A DNA stretch of 49,934 bases from Streptococcus sp. DD13 (GCF_001578875.1 NZ_KQ969506.1:311380-361313), one strand, 5' to 3'. Positions 34,126 through 44,696 are shown, numbered from the stretch's first letter. Program-made: numbers and translations. Notes: generated from the letters alone by a model not told the origin.

Positions 34126-36195
34126 TTAACGTAAAATCAAGAGAGTTTGACCACCAAGTTGGACGTTCTCTTGCACGATTTGCTCTCCGACAAATGGGTA
34201 GCGGACGAGCAGGGTTTTTTCGGTTTCGAGAGGGTAAGTGGCTCCTTCTTGTCCAAAATTGATCACAATCTCAAGAGTTTCATTCTCCGCCTGAATCTTA
34301 TATCGGAGGAGAGTCTCACTAAGCCAATAAAAATCAATTTTCTCAATAATGTCTTCTCTCGACGAGAAAGTCAGCTCTGGATGATTCTTTCGAAATTGAA
34401 TGAGTTTTTGGATAAAGGTGACATCTTTTTCAAATAGGTTAGCACGGGACCAGTCCAGATGATTGATGGTATCGGGACAGTTATAGGTGTTGTCTAAGTT
34501 ATCCTTTGTCCGGAAAAATTCTTGACCAGAATGAAGAAAGGCGGTTCCTTGAGAAAGGAGGACCAGCTGAAGTCCGAGGCGCGCGATATGAATTTGATCT
34601 TCCGGGGTGAGATCCGGTCTTTTTAGGTGAATATAATCAAAAAAGGTTGCATTATCATGACATTCGATATAGTTGACGGTTTGCTGAATGGTTTGATAGC
34701 GACCATTTTTTAAGGCTGCACCGATGGTCCCTGTTAGGATGTCCTCGATTCTCTGACGATGATGGATGTCTTGGAGAAGCTGTGGTTGAACTAAGGTCTC
34801 CTTTAGGGTATCTCGATAAAGATCGTTAAAGAAGCCAATCTGTGGAAGTTGCTCCGCATTGTACTGGTGTGCTAATAATCTAGACTCGAGTCCAGTAGCC
34901 ATCTCCCACCCTTCTCCGTAGAGGTAAACGTTCGGGTAACGTTTCTGAAGTTCTTGTGCTACTTGATTCATCGTTTGGATGTCTAAAATCCCCATCAAGT
35001 CAAACCGGAACCCATCAAAACCATAGAGGTCTAACCAAATAGTAAGCGAGTCTTTGATGTACTTGCGGATCATCAAACGTTCGCTTGCCATATCATTTCC
35101 ACAGAAGGTACCATTCGTTTTGCGATGATGCTCATCGACGCGATAGCAGTAGCCGGGAATGATTTTTTCAAAGGCATAGGTATCAATGTCATAGACATGA
35201 TTGTAGACGACATCCATGATAACCGATAGGTCTGCTTGATGGTAGAAGTGAATGGCTTCTTGTAGCTCGATGATACGCGCATAAGGATCATTCGGATTGG
35301 AGGCAAAGCTTCCTTCGGGGACGTTGTATTGGACAGGATCGTATCCCCAATTGTAGACCAGCTCAGGGTGATCCTCATCGACACTGCCAAAATCATAAAG
35401 GGGCATCCATTGGACATGGCTAACACCCAGTTTTTTCAAATAGTCAAAGCCGATTTTTTTCCCATTCAACTGAGGTGACTCTGTTAGAGCTTGAAAAGGA
35501 CCTCCTTTAAAACCAGCCTCTTTATCCGAACTAAAGTCACGGACGCTCATCTCATAGATTACAGCTTCTTGCTTGGGAACTTGCGTTCGTGCACGCTTGA
35601 CAGGTTGAAAACGTCCTTTGTCTATGACATAACTCCTCTTAGAGTTTGCTTCTGAAGATAGGGCATAGGGGTCATGGACACTCACCCATTGGTTATTGAC
35701 CTTATGCAAGTAGTGATAAGCTTGCCCGTCGTAGTCTCCTGAAAGAGTGAGCGTCCATATTCCACGCTCTTTCCTTACTAGTGGTTTTGTCTCGTTTCCT
35801 ATTTGCAGAAGGACGGATTCGGAGATAGGAGCCCAGAGGGTAAAAGTAGTGGCTTCTGGTGTATAGTTAGCCCCTAGATCAGATCCATTGTAAAAAAAGT
35901 GCTGATCGAAGGCTGCGGTACGAACAATAGAGCGATATTCCAAAGTAGTATGATTCCGGTCGTGATCGTAAATTTCGTAAAAGGTATCCAGATCGAGATC
36001 CTCACTTGCCTGCAAGTGATAAATGACTTCCTGATTTACTTCGAGGGAGTGTTGCAATTGCAACTCCTGACCGAGATGTTTTTCGCCCTTTTTCGTGATA
36101 GTAAAGGTAAGGTGCGAATGCTCAAAGTGGTGGGGAAGGTGAATGCTAATAGTTCTTAAGTCGTCTAAATAGGCTGTGAATCTTCGAAAAGCCAT
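34126..36195 (-). CDS. pulA: Type I pullulanase / glycogen debranching enzyme (GH13)
   Basis: The 689-residue GH13 enzyme hydrolyses alpha-1,6 branches. An N-terminal beta domain (about 1-105) and a CBM48-like domain (about 106-200) precede the barrel. The type I pullulanase motif YNWGYDP is present. GFRFDLMG holds the nucleophile, LYGEGWE the acid/base and IECHDN the third carboxylate. No signal peptide or LPXTG is seen, so it is the intracellular form acting on glycogen or imported maltodextrins. It is divergent from glgP, with which it would cooperate in glycogen breakdown. AAGGAG lies 10 bases before the ATG. A TATAAT (36236-36231) and a cre-like palindrome lie upstream. Confidence 0.93.
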   Translation of the reverse strand: MAFRRFTAYLDDLRTISIHLPHHFEHSHLTFTITKKGEKHLGQELQLQHSLEVNQEVIYHLQASEDLDLDTFYEIYDHDRNHTTLEYRSIVRTAAFDQHFFYNGSDLGANYTPEATTFTLWAPISESVLLQIGNETKPLVRKERGIWTLTLSGDYDGQAYHYLHKVNNQWVSVHDPYALSSEANSKRSYVIDKGRFQPVKRARTQVPKQEAVIYEMSVRDFSSDKEAGFKGGPFQALTESPQLNGKKIGFDYLKKLGVSHVQWMPLYDFGSVDEDHPELVYNWGYDPVQYNVPEGSFASNPNDPYARIIELQEAIHFYHQADLSVIMDVVYNHVYDIDTYAFEKIIPGYCYRVDEHHRKTNGTFCGNDMASERLMIRKYIKDSLTIWLDLYGFDGFRFDLMGILDIQTMNQVAQELQKRYPNVYLYGEGWEMATGLESRLLAHQYNAEQLPQIGFFNDLYRDTLKETLVQPQLLQDIHHRQRIEDILTGTIGAALKNGRYQTIQQTVNYIECHDNATFFDYIHLKRPDLTPEDQIHIARLGLQLVLLSQGTAFLHSGQEFFRTKDNLDNTYNCPDTINHLDWSRANLFEKDVTFIQKLIQFRKNHPELTFSSREDIIEKIDFYWLSETLLRYKIQAENETLEIVINFGQEGATYPLETEKTLLVRYPFVGEQIVQENVQLGGQTLLILR

Positions 36196-36230
36196 CCTAG
36201 AAAATCTCCTTTGAATTTCGTTACGTCAAT

Positions 36231-36258
36231 ATTATAATCTAAAAACAAGCGCTTGCAT
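36231..36258 (-). promoter_or_regulatory. -10 box and cre-like palindrome of pulA
   Basis: On the minus strand TGCAAGCGCTTGTT (36257-36244), a CAAGCGCTTG palindrome, resembles a cre box (11 of 14 consensus positions). It lies just upstream of TATAAT (36236-36231), so it would cover the -35 of pulA. It is about 125 bases before the glgP start, where a weaker -10 (TAAAAT, 36344-36349) is seen. Confidence 0.5.
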
Positions 36259-36382
36259 AGCAAAAAGAGTCCATCCATTGAAAAAATTCTAAGATATTGT
36301 GAAAAAGTAGCCAGAACCTCATGCACAAAATGAGTTTTTAGGGTAAAATAGATAGAAAGAATGGAAAATGAGGAGTCACGAC

Positions 36383-38656
36383 ATGATAAATTTGCAGAAC
36401 TTTGTGCAAGCTCGCTATGCCAAGCGGATTGAGGATTGTTCGGACCAGGAACTGTATTATGCTCTCCTGGCTTTTACCAAACAAAGAAGTGAGGCAAAAT
36501 GTACCAATGATCAAAAGAAAAAGGTCTATTATATCTCAGCTGAATTTTTAATCGGAAAACTGTTGTCTAACAATCTGATCAATCTTGGGGTGTATGATGA
36601 AGTGAAGCAGCAGTTAGCAGCTGCAGGAAAAGATTTGATTGCTATTGAAGAGTTGGAGATGGAACCTTCTCTTGGAAATGGTGGTTTAGGTCGATTGGCG
36701 GCCTGTTTCTTGGACTCGATTGCAAGCCTGGGCCTCAATGGTGATGGAGTTGGCTTAAATTATCACTTTGGGCTATTTCGTCAGATTTTTGAATACCACC
36801 AACAGTCCACTATCCCGGATAGTTGGATTACGGAGCAGTCCTGGTTGACCAAGTCACCGATTTCCTATCAGGTTCCTTTTGCAAACTTTACTCTGACTTC
36901 GCAGCTCTTTGATATTGATGTACCGGGCTATAAAACAGAACGAAAAAATCGACTTCGTCTGTTTGATGTGGCTTCTGTGGACAATAACATTGTGTATGAT
37001 GGGATTGAATTTGACAAGGAAGACATCTTCCGCAACTTGACGCTCTTTTTATACCCAGATGATTCCACGGATCAAGGAAAAATTTTGCGTATTTTCCAAC
37101 AATATTTTATGGTCTCAAATGCGGCCCAACTCTTAATTGATGAAGCAATCGCGAAGGGTTCAAATCTTCATGACCTAGCGGATTATGCGGTGATTCAGAT
37201 TAATGATACCCACCCATCCTTGGTCATTCCAGAATTAATCCGACTGCTAGAATTACGAGGTATTTCCTTCGATGAGGCGGTGAATATTGTCCAGTCTATG
37301 ACTGCCTACACCAACCATACTATTTTATCAGAGGCATTGGAGAAGTGGCCACTGGATTTCTTATATCGAGTTGTCCCACATTTGGTGCCCTTTATTGAAG
37401 AATTGGACCGTCGTGCCAAGGCTATAAAAGATCATCCTGCTGTGAATATCATTGATGGCGAAGGTCGCGTGCATATGGCGCATATGGACATTCATTATGG
37501 CTATTCGATCAATGGTGTCGCCGCCTTACATACCGAGATTCTTAAGAATTCCGAGCTTAAGGCTTTTTATGAACTTTATCCAGACAAGTTTAATAACAAA
37601 ACAAATGGAATTACCTTTAGACGCTGGCTGATGCATGCCAATCCTCATTTGGCCCAGGAATTAGATCGACTGCTAGGACATGGCTATCACCATGATGCAA
37701 CGGAACTAGAAGGGTTGCTTGCGATTGCGGACAAGGATTCCTTTAAGACTGCTTTAGAGGATATCAAAGCGCATAACAAACGGAAATTACAACGTCACCT
37801 GAAGAGAAAACAAGGGTTAGATATTAATCCGAATTCTATTTTTGACGTACAGATTAAACGGCTACATGAGTATAAACGCCAACAAATGAATCTCCTTTAC
37901 GTCATCCATAAATATTTGGAAATTAAGGAGGGCAAGATTCCTAGTCGCCCGTTGACTGTATTTTTTGGTGGGAAAGCCGCACCTGCCTATACGATTGCAC
38001 AGGACATCATTCATTTGATCCTGGTCTTATCGCAGGTGATTGCCAATGATCCAGAAGTGGCACCTCATCTTCAGCTCGTTATGATTGAAAATTATAACGT
38101 CACAGAAGCCAGCTTCTTAATCCCAGCGGCAGATATTTCTGAACAAATCTCCCTCGCTTCTAAGGAAGCTTCTGGGACATCCAACATGAAGTTTATGTTA
38201 AATGGAGCCCTGACCCTTGGGACTTTGGATGGAGCGAATGTAGAAATTGCAGATTTAGTTGGCGATGACAATATCTATATCTTTGGAGAGGATAGTCAGA
38301 CTGTCATACAGCATTATATGGATGGTAGTTATCACTGCAGAGACTATTACGAGCGTCCGTCCATCAAGCCTTTAGTTGATTTCATTACGTCTGACGTTGT
38401 CCGTCAAGCCGGTGGAATCGATGAGAGACTATGGCGCCTGCAAGAACGGTTGCAGAATGAGGATTACTTTATGACTCTCTTAGATTTGGAAGATTATATC
38501 CGTGTCAAAGATCGGATGCTGACAGATTATGAGGATCGAGATGCTTGGTTAGACAAAGTAATTGTCAATATTGCTCAAGCTGGATTCTTTTCAAGTGATC
38601 GGACTATTGAGCAGTACAATCAAGACATCTGGCACTTAAAAAGAGAAGAAAACTAA
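36383..38656 (+). CDS. glgP: Glycogen/maltodextrin phosphorylase
   Basis: ATG 36383 follows GAGGAG by seven bases and is preferred to 36368, which overlaps that site. The 757-residue GT35 enzyme releases glucose-1-phosphate from alpha-1,4-glucan ends. Lys603 in [15 protein letters not shown] binds PLP, and [12 protein letters not shown] and [19 protein letters not shown] are further signatures. The length fits bacterial GlgP/MalP, which cannot be separated by sequence alone. The glycogen gene neighbourhood favours GlgP. It is transcribed opposite to the synthesis genes and ends at a shared bidirectional terminator with glgB. Confidence 0.95.
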   Translation: MINLQNFVQARYAKRIEDCSDQELYYALLAFTKQRSEAKCTNDQKKKVYYISAEFLIGKLLSNNLINLGVYDEVKQQLAAAGKDLIAIEELEMEPSLGNGGLGRLAACFLDSIASLGLNGDGVGLNYHFGLFRQIFEYHQQSTIPDSWITEQSWLTKSPISYQVPFANFTLTSQLFDIDVPGYKTERKNRLRLFDVASVDNNIVYDGIEFDKEDIFRNLTLFLYPDDSTDQGKILRIFQQYFMVSNAAQLLIDEAIAKGSNLHDLADYAVIQINDTHPSLVIPELIRLLELRGISFDEAVNIVQSMTAYTNHTILSEALEKWPLDFLYRVVPHLVPFIEELDRRAKAIKDHPAVNIIDGEGRVHMAHMDIHYGYSINGVAALHTEILKNSELKAFYELYPDKFNNKTNGITFRRWLMHANPHLAQELDRLLGHGYHHDATELEGLLAIADKDSFKTALEDIKAHNKRKLQRHLKRKQGLDINPNSIFDVQIKRLHEYKRQQMNLLYVIHKYLEIKEGKIPSRPLTVFFGGKAAPAYTIAQDIIHLILVLSQVIANDPEVAPHLQLVMIENYNVTEASFLIPAADISEQISLASKEASGTSNMKFMLNGALTLGTLDGANVEIADLVGDDNIYIFGEDSQTVIQHYMDGSYHCRDYYERPSIKPLVDFITSDVVRQAGGIDERLWRLQERLQNEDYFMTLLDLEDYIRVKDRMLTDYEDRDAWLDKVIVNIAQAGFFSSDRTIEQYNQDIWHLKREEN

Positions 38657-38709
38657 ACGAACATGACCCCTGAAAAGACTTTTGAAAAGGGTTCGTTATC
38701 CGGACAATC

Positions 38710-38746
38710 AAAAAGCCAATCCTGTTTTGATCAGATTGGCTTTTTT
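38710..38746. terminator. Bidirectional terminator between glgP and glgB
   Basis: AAAAGCCAATC (38711-38721) and GATTGGCTTTT (38734-38744) make a perfect 11-bp stem, with T-run on both strands. It separates glycogen breakdown (+) from synthesis (-) transcripts. Confidence 0.9.
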
Positions 38747-38759
38747 GATGTGGTCTTCT

Positions 38760-40652
38760 TCAATGCATGTGTTTGGAAAGGGATCCTTTTTTTATTTCAG
38801 TTGCAGGTGTTTCTTGGGGAAGTTTTTTAAAATAAAAACTTGTATAGCGTGGGATGGTCAGTTTTGTTTTTCCATCCGTGACCTGTAAATTAAAAGTAGC
38901 GGTTGGAACAGCATTTGAAGAAAAAATCAGTCGATAAGTTCCATCATCGGGTAGGTCTAATTCGACATCAAACAATTCCTGATCATTGAAATTGTTAACG
39001 ATGAGAATTTCTTCGTCATCCGACATGCGCCTAAAGGCATAAAGATTGGCTTCGGGATCAATTTTGACCCAATCAAAGCCTTTTTCGTAGGCTTGAAAAT
39101 CGTATTTCCAAAAGGCATCATGATCTCTATAGAGCGTAAGAAGGGTCTTCATCATTTGATGAAAGCTTTGGTGAACGGGGTAATTTAATAACATCCAGTC
39201 CATTTCCCTATGTTCGTGCCATTCGCGAATGTGTCCCCACTCATTGCCCATAAAGAGGAGTTTTTTTCCTGGATGAGCATACATAAAACTATAGTAGACC
39301 CGTGCTTGATGAAACTGATCTTCATAGTCTCCATTCATTTTTTCAACAATAGAAAGCTTTCCATGGACTACTTCATCATGTGACAGTGGCAAAATGAAGT
39401 GTTCATTTTGGTTGTAATACATGCCAAAGGTTAGTTCATTGCTGTGAAATGGTCGGTAAATCGAGGAACGGCTCATGAATTTAAGGGAATCATTCATCCA
39501 ACCTAGATCCCATTTGAGATCGAAACCGAGCCCCCCTTGATCCAGAGGATGAGTTACTCCAGGATAGCTGGAGGAATCTTCTGCAATCATGAGGATACCT
39601 TTATGTTCCGTATGAAGAAGGGCGTTGACCCGTTTGATAAAATCAATCGCTCCGTGATTCAGTTTGTCTTCTTCTGTCTCCCCACGCCAGTAGAGGATGT
39701 AAGACAAGGCATCCACCCGAATTCCATCAAAGTGGAACTCTTTTAGCCAGTAGCTGGCATTTGAGAGGAGAAAAGAGCGCGTAGTGCCCTTTGCGAGGTC
39801 AAAGTTTGCGGTCCCCCATTGATGATTTTCACGATCGGATTCCTTAGGGTATTCGTAAAGTGGAGAGCCATCAAACAGGTAAAGACCATGCGCGTCTTTA
39901 CAGAAGTGAAGGGGAACCCAATCTAAGAGGACACCGATTCCCGCTTGGTGACATTGGTCGATCAGGTATTTCAGATCGTCTGGTTCACCATAACGACTGG
40001 TTGCACTATAATAGCCTGTAACCTGATATCCCCAAGAGCCATCAAAAGGATGCTCCATGATCGGCATCAATTCGATATGAGTAAAACCGTTGCTCTTTAC
40101 ATAGTCAATCAGGAGGGGAGCGATTTCTCGATAACTGTAAAAATGATCAGTAGAAGGGTCGTCCTTTTGTTGTTTGGGATGTTTTTGTTTCCAGGACCCT
40201 AAATGAACTTCATAGATGGAAAGAGGTTGGTTTTCGTATGAGGTCTCGAGTCGTTGATTGATCCAGTCTTGATCTTGGAAATCATAGTGGCTCTGGTAGG
40301 TGAGAGACGCAGTGTGAGGTCGGATTTCACTCCAAAAGGCAAAGGGATCGGACTTGTAGAGCCACTGACCATCTTTCGTGTGAAGGAGGTATTTATAGGC
40401 TGTTTGTTCCAAGACCCCTAGGATAGGAAGAGAAAAGTAGCCATCTCCTTCAGTTAACATGGGATGTTGCTTTTCCCACTCATTAAAGTCTCCCACTACA
40501 TAGACTGCTTGAGCGTTTGGGGCATATAGTCGAAAGTGGAAGCCGATTCTTTTTTGATTTTCAAAAATTGGGTGTGCTCCCATCTTCTCATATAAGCTTG
40601 TATGCTCTCCAGATTGGAAATAATAGTGATCCAGCTCACCAAATGTTGACAT
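38760..40652 (-). CDS. glgB: 1,4-alpha-glucan branching enzyme (GH13)
   Basis: The 630-residue enzyme creates alpha-1,6 branches in glycogen. An N-terminal CBM48 domain (about 25-120, with NAQAVYVVGDFNEW) precedes the GH13 barrel. Catalytic segments are FDGIRVDALSYI (nucleophile Asp), IAEDSSSYPGVT (acid/base Glu) and LSHDEVVHGK (third Asp). The beta C-terminal domain follows. GGAGG is placed before the ATG at 40652. It is the last gene of the glgC-glgD-glgA-glgB order, but 173 bases separate it from glgA. That gap contains a perfect hairpin, so it may be expressed at a different level from the genes before it. Confidence 0.96.
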   Translation of the reverse strand: MSTFGELDHYYFQSGEHTSLYEKMGAHPIFENQKRIGFHFRLYAPNAQAVYVVGDFNEWEKQHPMLTEGDGYFSLPILGVLEQTAYKYLLHTKDGQWLYKSDPFAFWSEIRPHTASLTYQSHYDFQDQDWINQRLETSYENQPLSIYEVHLGSWKQKHPKQQKDDPSTDHFYSYREIAPLLIDYVKSNGFTHIELMPIMEHPFDGSWGYQVTGYYSATSRYGEPDDLKYLIDQCHQAGIGVLLDWVPLHFCKDAHGLYLFDGSPLYEYPKESDRENHQWGTANFDLAKGTTRSFLLSNASYWLKEFHFDGIRVDALSYILYWRGETEEDKLNHGAIDFIKRVNALLHTEHKGILMIAEDSSSYPGVTHPLDQGGLGFDLKWDLGWMNDSLKFMSRSSIYRPFHSNELTFGMYYNQNEHFILPLSHDEVVHGKLSIVEKMNGDYEDQFHQARVYYSFMYAHPGKKLLFMGNEWGHIREWHEHREMDWMLLNYPVHQSFHQMMKTLLTLYRDHDAFWKYDFQAYEKGFDWVKIDPEANLYAFRRMSDDEEILIVNNFNDQELFDVELDLPDDGTYRLIFSSNAVPTATFNLQVTDGKTKLTIPRYTSFYFKKLPQETPATEIKKGSLSKHMH

Positions 40653-40784
40653 GATAACCTCCTAAAAGCGACAGGCTAAAATTGGGTTCTGTAGGAAAGA
40701 GCATTCCTGATCCCAAAATAGAAAATGTTTCAAAATTACTATATTTGATCGTTTAAGAATAAGAATCGACATCTTGCTTCGATA

Positions 40785-40814
40785 ATTAGCGTTTGGGTCT
40801 CCCCAAACGCTAAT
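40785..40814. other. Perfect 13-bp hairpin between glgA and glgB
   Basis: ATTAGCGTTTGGG (40785-40797) and CCCAAACGCTAAT (40802-40814) are exact inverted repeats with a 4-base loop. Neither strand has a following T-run, so it is not a standard terminator. It sits 12 bases after the glgA stop on the minus strand. RNA processing, transcript stabilisation or partial termination are possible roles. Confidence 0.75.
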
Positions 40815-40825
40815 ACACAAGATAA

Positions 40826-42274
40826 CTAGGATACTAATTGATCGTAAAGAAGGAGATATTTTTGAGCCGATGCGGTCCAAGAAACATCTTTCTCCATGGC
40901 TTGTTTTATCAATTTCTGCCAGTCTTCAGGGCGGTTGTAGTAGGTATCAATGGCCAAACCAAAGACTTGAAGCATACTGTGTGCTTGTTTACCAGCAAAA
41001 CTAAAGCCTGTTCCAGTCCCGTCAAATTCATTATAGGCTTCTACTGTGTCTTTCAGCCCGCCAGTTTCTCGAACCAATGGAAGGGTCCCGTAGTGCATGG
41101 AAATTAATTGACTAATGCCACACGGTTCAAACATGGATGGCATAAAGAAGAGATCAGAAGCAGCATAAATCTGATGCGCCAGGGGCTCATTATAGCCACG
41201 ATAAAAAGCAAACTGTTGCGGATATTTTTCCTTGTAAAAATGGAATGTGTCCTCAATCGCCTCCTCACCGCTTCCAAGGACCACAAATTGTGCTCCAGAA
41301 GCGAGGAGTTCATCTAAATGATGGGCCATAAGATAGAAGCCCTTTTGCCAGGTAAGACGAGACACAACACCAATCAGAAGAACATTGGGATTTTGTGGTA
41401 GAGCAAACTGCTCTTGTAAGGCGAGTTTGTTTTTCTTCTTATCCTGTAGATTCTTGAAGCTATAGGGCTGAGCTAAATAAGGATCTGTCTGAGCATCCCA
41501 AAGATCATAGTCGATTCCATTGACAATGCCTGAGAGGTCATAGTAGCGGCTGCCGAGAACATGGTTCATATTTTCCCCAAATTCATCGGTTAGAATTTCT
41601 TGGGCATAGGTTTCTGAGACAGTTGTTACCTTGTCTGCATAGAGGATGCCAAGTTTCATATAGCTAATACAGTTCTCATAAAAGCGAGCCGTTCCGTCTT
41701 CATAGTAATGGTAGTTCATGCCTAGGGCTGACCAGAGAGCCTCTTTTGAGAAAATCCCTTGAAAGGCTAGGTTATGGATCGTAAAGACATGGCGAATGTT
41801 TCGGAATTCTTCTCGATAGCTGTAGAAGGTACGGCAGAGAAATGGAATCGCAGCCGTATGCCAGTCATGGCTATGGATAATATCTGGGAAAAAATCCAAG
41901 GCTTCTAATAACCGACAGGTAGCGTGCTGGAAAAAGCCGAAGCGGATGGCATCATCATCGTATCCATAGAGCTCATCACGCTCGAAAAAGTCTCTGTGTT
42001 CAATGAAGTAAAATTGAACCCCGTCGACGTTTTCGGTGTAGACATTTGCCAGGGTATGGATGTCTCCAGCATTGACATCAAAAGTCGTCACATACTCAAA
42101 GCGACCATGGTCTTGGATTGCCATTTTTAAATAGAGAGGCAAGACTACTCTGACATCTTGTCCTTGTAGAACGAGCTCTTTTGGAAGGGAGCCAATAACG
42201 TCTGCCAGTCCTCCGCTTTTGATATAAGGAAGTCCTTCGGATGCTACAAACAGGACTCGTTTCTTTTTGGTCAT
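40826..42274 (-). CDS. glgA: Glycogen synthase (GT5)
   Basis: The 482-residue GT5 enzyme extends alpha-1,4-glucan from ADP-glucose. The ADP-glucose binding motif KSGGLADVIGSLP is at about 19-31. The C-terminal GT-B half has VSRLTWQKGF, SMFEPCGISQLISM and a RETGGL loop. The start follows AGGAGG closely and lies nine bases after the glgD stop, so it is co-transcribed with glgC and glgD. The length is typical of bacterial GlgA. Confidence 0.96.
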   Translation of the reverse strand: MTKKKRVLFVASEGLPYIKSGGLADVIGSLPKELVLQGQDVRVVLPLYLKMAIQDHGRFEYVTTFDVNAGDIHTLANVYTENVDGVQFYFIEHRDFFERDELYGYDDDAIRFGFFQHATCRLLEALDFFPDIIHSHDWHTAAIPFLCRTFYSYREEFRNIRHVFTIHNLAFQGIFSKEALWSALGMNYHYYEDGTARFYENCISYMKLGILYADKVTTVSETYAQEILTDEFGENMNHVLGSRYYDLSGIVNGIDYDLWDAQTDPYLAQPYSFKNLQDKKKNKLALQEQFALPQNPNVLLIGVVSRLTWQKGFYLMAHHLDELLASGAQFVVLGSGEEAIEDTFHFYKEKYPQQFAFYRGYNEPLAHQIYAASDLFFMPSMFEPCGISQLISMHYGTLPLVRETGGLKDTVEAYNEFDGTGTGFSFAGKQAHSMLQVFGLAIDTYYNRPEDWQKLIKQAMEKDVSWTASAQKYLLLYDQLVS

Positions 42275-42283
42275 CGTTGCCTC

Positions 42284-43399
42284 CTAAATGATACTATTTG
42301 AGCGGATATAGACAGGTTTATTATCCTTACCAATGATTTCTACGGCATGTTTAATATCTGTAGACTTGTCTATGATGGCATTTTCGATGTAAGCACCTGT
42401 CCGGATGTGAACCCGATTTAAAATAATAGAATTTTTAATAGTGACACCATCTTCTACCACCACATCACGGTCAATGACAGAGTTTTCAATATGACCGTTA
42501 ATGATACTACCATTTGCAAGTAAGCTTCCTCTGACCTCAGATAAAGGGCCGTAAAGAGTAGGAGAAGAATCGCCTGTCCGCGTGAAAATTGGCCAGTTGG
42601 GCTTAAAAAGAAGCTTTCTTTGCTTGGCATCGATCAACTCAAGTTGGGTATTGAAATAAGTTTCCTCGTTGTTGATACAAGCGACATAGTCTCGATGAGC
42701 GTATCCGTAAATCTTGTATTCGTTGACGACGTCGTGTAAGATATCTTTCAACCAATAGAGGGATGAGACTTGGTTGGCACGCTTGATGAGGCCGATAAAA
42801 GTCTCGCGACGCATGAAGTATGCTTCAAGAGAGACAGGACGGTTCTTATATTTTCCATGATTTTCTTGGAAGTTAACGATTCGCTTGTCATCTCCAAACA
42901 CGATGGTCGAACAACCGATGAAGTTTTCACGGGCGTTGTTGACATTCTTGTAAAGAACAGTGATATCTGCTCCGGTCCGTTCATGATCTTCCTGGAGTTC
43001 GGTATAGTCTTGGCTGTAAATAAAGTAACTAGGGGCGATGAGAACAAATTCTTTATTGGAATCTTCAATATAACGGAGATTATCCGTAAAGGCCCGCACA
43101 TCATGCTGGTAAATCGGAGAACTATCTAGTTCGCTATGGAGAAGACGGAGTTTTCCTCGCTTGCTATTGATGTTGTAGTGCTGACCCGTTCCAACGTGCT
43201 GAATGGTGGAGCGACTGTTTGCCGGCATATAAACTTGGTATTCAGAAATACCTGAGTTAGACATATTGGACAGGACAAAGTCAATCAATCGATACCGGGC
43301 AAGAAAACTAAAAGATTGTGCAGCCCGATGAGACATGACCTTGCCAAAATTTACATTGGTACCTTCAATATTGACAATTCCGAGTGTATTTTTTAACAT
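42284..43399 (-). CDS. glgD: GlgD subunit of glucose-1-phosphate adenylyltransferase
   Basis: I choose ATG 43399, six bases after AAGGGGG, rather than the ATG at 43405 that abuts it; this gives 371 residues. It has the adenylyltransferase fold (about 1-245) and left-handed beta-helix repeats (about 265-371), but lacks the GGxGTRL nucleotide loop: the equivalent region reads GIVNIEGTNVNFG. GlgD proteins of Firmicutes are catalytically weak partners that raise GlgC activity. It follows glgC by 11 bases, so the two subunits are made together. Confidence 0.92.
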   Translation of the reverse strand: MLKNTLGIVNIEGTNVNFGKVMSHRAAQSFSFLARYRLIDFVLSNMSNSGISEYQVYMPANSRSTIQHVGTGQHYNINSKRGKLRLLHSELDSSPIYQHDVRAFTDNLRYIEDSNKEFVLIAPSYFIYSQDYTELQEDHERTGADITVLYKNVNNARENFIGCSTIVFGDDKRIVNFQENHGKYKNRPVSLEAYFMRRETFIGLIKRANQVSSLYWLKDILHDVVNEYKIYGYAHRDYVACINNEETYFNTQLELIDAKQRKLLFKPNWPIFTRTGDSSPTLYGPLSEVRGSLLANGSIINGHIENSVIDRDVVVEDGVTIKNSIILNRVHIRTGAYIENAIIDKSTDIKHAVEIIGKDNKPVYIRSNSII

Positions 43400-43410
43400 A
43401 GCCATCCCCC

Positions 43411-44538
43411 TTATTTATTTACATTTCGATCGACTAATAAGATTTTCTCAGGACTACCCGCTACTTCGACATCCTCGGAAATTTGGACGTTTTCAGAAAC
43501 GATAGCATGATCCACCTTAGCCCCGCTTTGGATGCGAACACCTGGTAACAAGACAGAGTTGGTCACAATCGCCCCTTCTTCGATAATGGCGTCTGTCGAA
43601 ATGACAGAGTGCTCAGCGTGTCCATAGATGATTGCCCCTTTATCAACGTAAGCAGAACGAACTACTGCGTTTTCACCGATGACTTGAGCAGGAGACCCCT
43701 TGTCCTCAGAGTAAATCTTCCAAGTAGAGTCAGACAAGTTGAGCTGATCAGAATGGTCAATCAAATCCATATTAGACTCCCAGAGACTGTTAACCGTTCC
43801 AACATCCTTCCAGTATCCTTTGAAGGGATGTGCCCAGAGACGGCGGCCATCTGCTAGATATTTCGGGATGATGTCATGACCAAAGTCATGTGAGGATTCT
43901 TCGTTTTTATCATCTTCTTGGAGATACTTTTTAAGGGTTTTCCAGTTGAAGATGTAAATCCCCATCGAAGCGAGATTGCTTTTTGGTTTGGCCGGTTTTT
44001 CTTCAAACTCGTTTATCCGTAAATCTGCGTCGGTATTCATGATTCCAAAGCGAGAAGCTTCGTCAAGTGGAACCTCGATAACAGCAATAGTAGCATCTGC
44101 CTGATTTTTTTCATGCGTTTCTAACAACTTGTCATAGTTCATTTTATAAATGTGGTCCCCAGACAAGATCAGAACATACTCTGGTTCATTTAAATCAATG
44201 AAGTCAATATTCTGAGTGATGGCATCAGCAGTTCCCTTGTAAAGTCCAAAACCTTCGATTTTTTCGCGAGGAGGAAGAACAAAAATTCCAGATCCTTGCG
44301 CATCCAATCCCCATCTTTGTGACTGAGATACATAGGCATTGAGCAAAATCGATTCATACTGTGTCAGGACACCGACAATTTCTAGTCCTGAATTGGCACA
44401 GTTACTCAGAGGAAAATCAATAATGCGATACTTTCCACCATAAGCGACTGCTGGTTTTGCAATCTTTTTCGTTAAACTTTCTAAACGGGTGCCTCTACCA
44501 CCAGCTAGGATCATCGCAAGCATTTTGTTACGAGCCAA
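43411..44538 (-). CDS. glgC: Glucose-1-phosphate adenylyltransferase, catalytic subunit
   Basis: The start is probably a TTG at 44538, eight bases after AAGGAGG, giving 375 residues that begin (M)[18 protein letters not shown]. The in-frame ATG at 44523 has no ribosome site, and the ATG at 44631 lies before the promoter. The enzyme makes ADP-glucose from ATP and glucose-1-phosphate, the first committed step of glycogen synthesis. GGRGTRL is the nucleotide loop, [15 protein letters not shown] the substrate region, and hexapeptide repeats form the C-terminus. It is the first gene of the glg synthesis operon, divergent from nox. A cre-like box overlaps its promoter. Confidence 0.94.
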   Translation of the reverse strand: MARNKMLAMILAGGRGTRLESLTKKIAKPAVAYGGKYRIIDFPLSNCANSGLEIVGVLTQYESILLNAYVSQSQRWGLDAQGSGIFVLPPREKIEGFGLYKGTADAITQNIDFIDLNEPEYVLILSGDHIYKMNYDKLLETHEKNQADATIAVIEVPLDEASRFGIMNTDADLRINEFEEKPAKPKSNLASMGIYIFNWKTLKKYLQEDDKNEESSHDFGHDIIPKYLADGRRLWAHPFKGYWKDVGTVNSLWESNMDLIDHSDQLNLSDSTWKIYSEDKGSPAQVIGENAVVRSAYVDKGAIIYGHAEHSVISTDAIIEEGAIVTNSVLLPGVRIQSGAKVDHAIVSENVQISEDVEVAGSPEKILLVDRNVNK

Positions 44539-44571
44539 ATTTCCGTCCTCCTTATCAGATATTACGCTATT

Positions 44572-44609
44572 AGTATAGCATAAAAAGAGGCGTTTTGAAA
44601 GCGATTCCC
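44572..44609 (-). promoter_or_regulatory. glgC promoter with overlapping cre-like box
   Basis: On the minus strand TTTCAA (44600-44595), 17 bases and TATACT (44577-44572) form the promoter. TGAAAGCGATTCCC (44596-44609, plus strand) matches 12 of 14 cre positions and overlaps the -35. It suggests that glycogen synthesis responds to CcpA. Confidence 0.55.
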
Positions 44610-44696
44610 ATGTTTTTTTGAAAGGTTTCATGTATTTTTGTTTTAAAATGTTTTAGAAGACTTTTCAAAAAAATTGTGAATTCATGAGCATATTTT

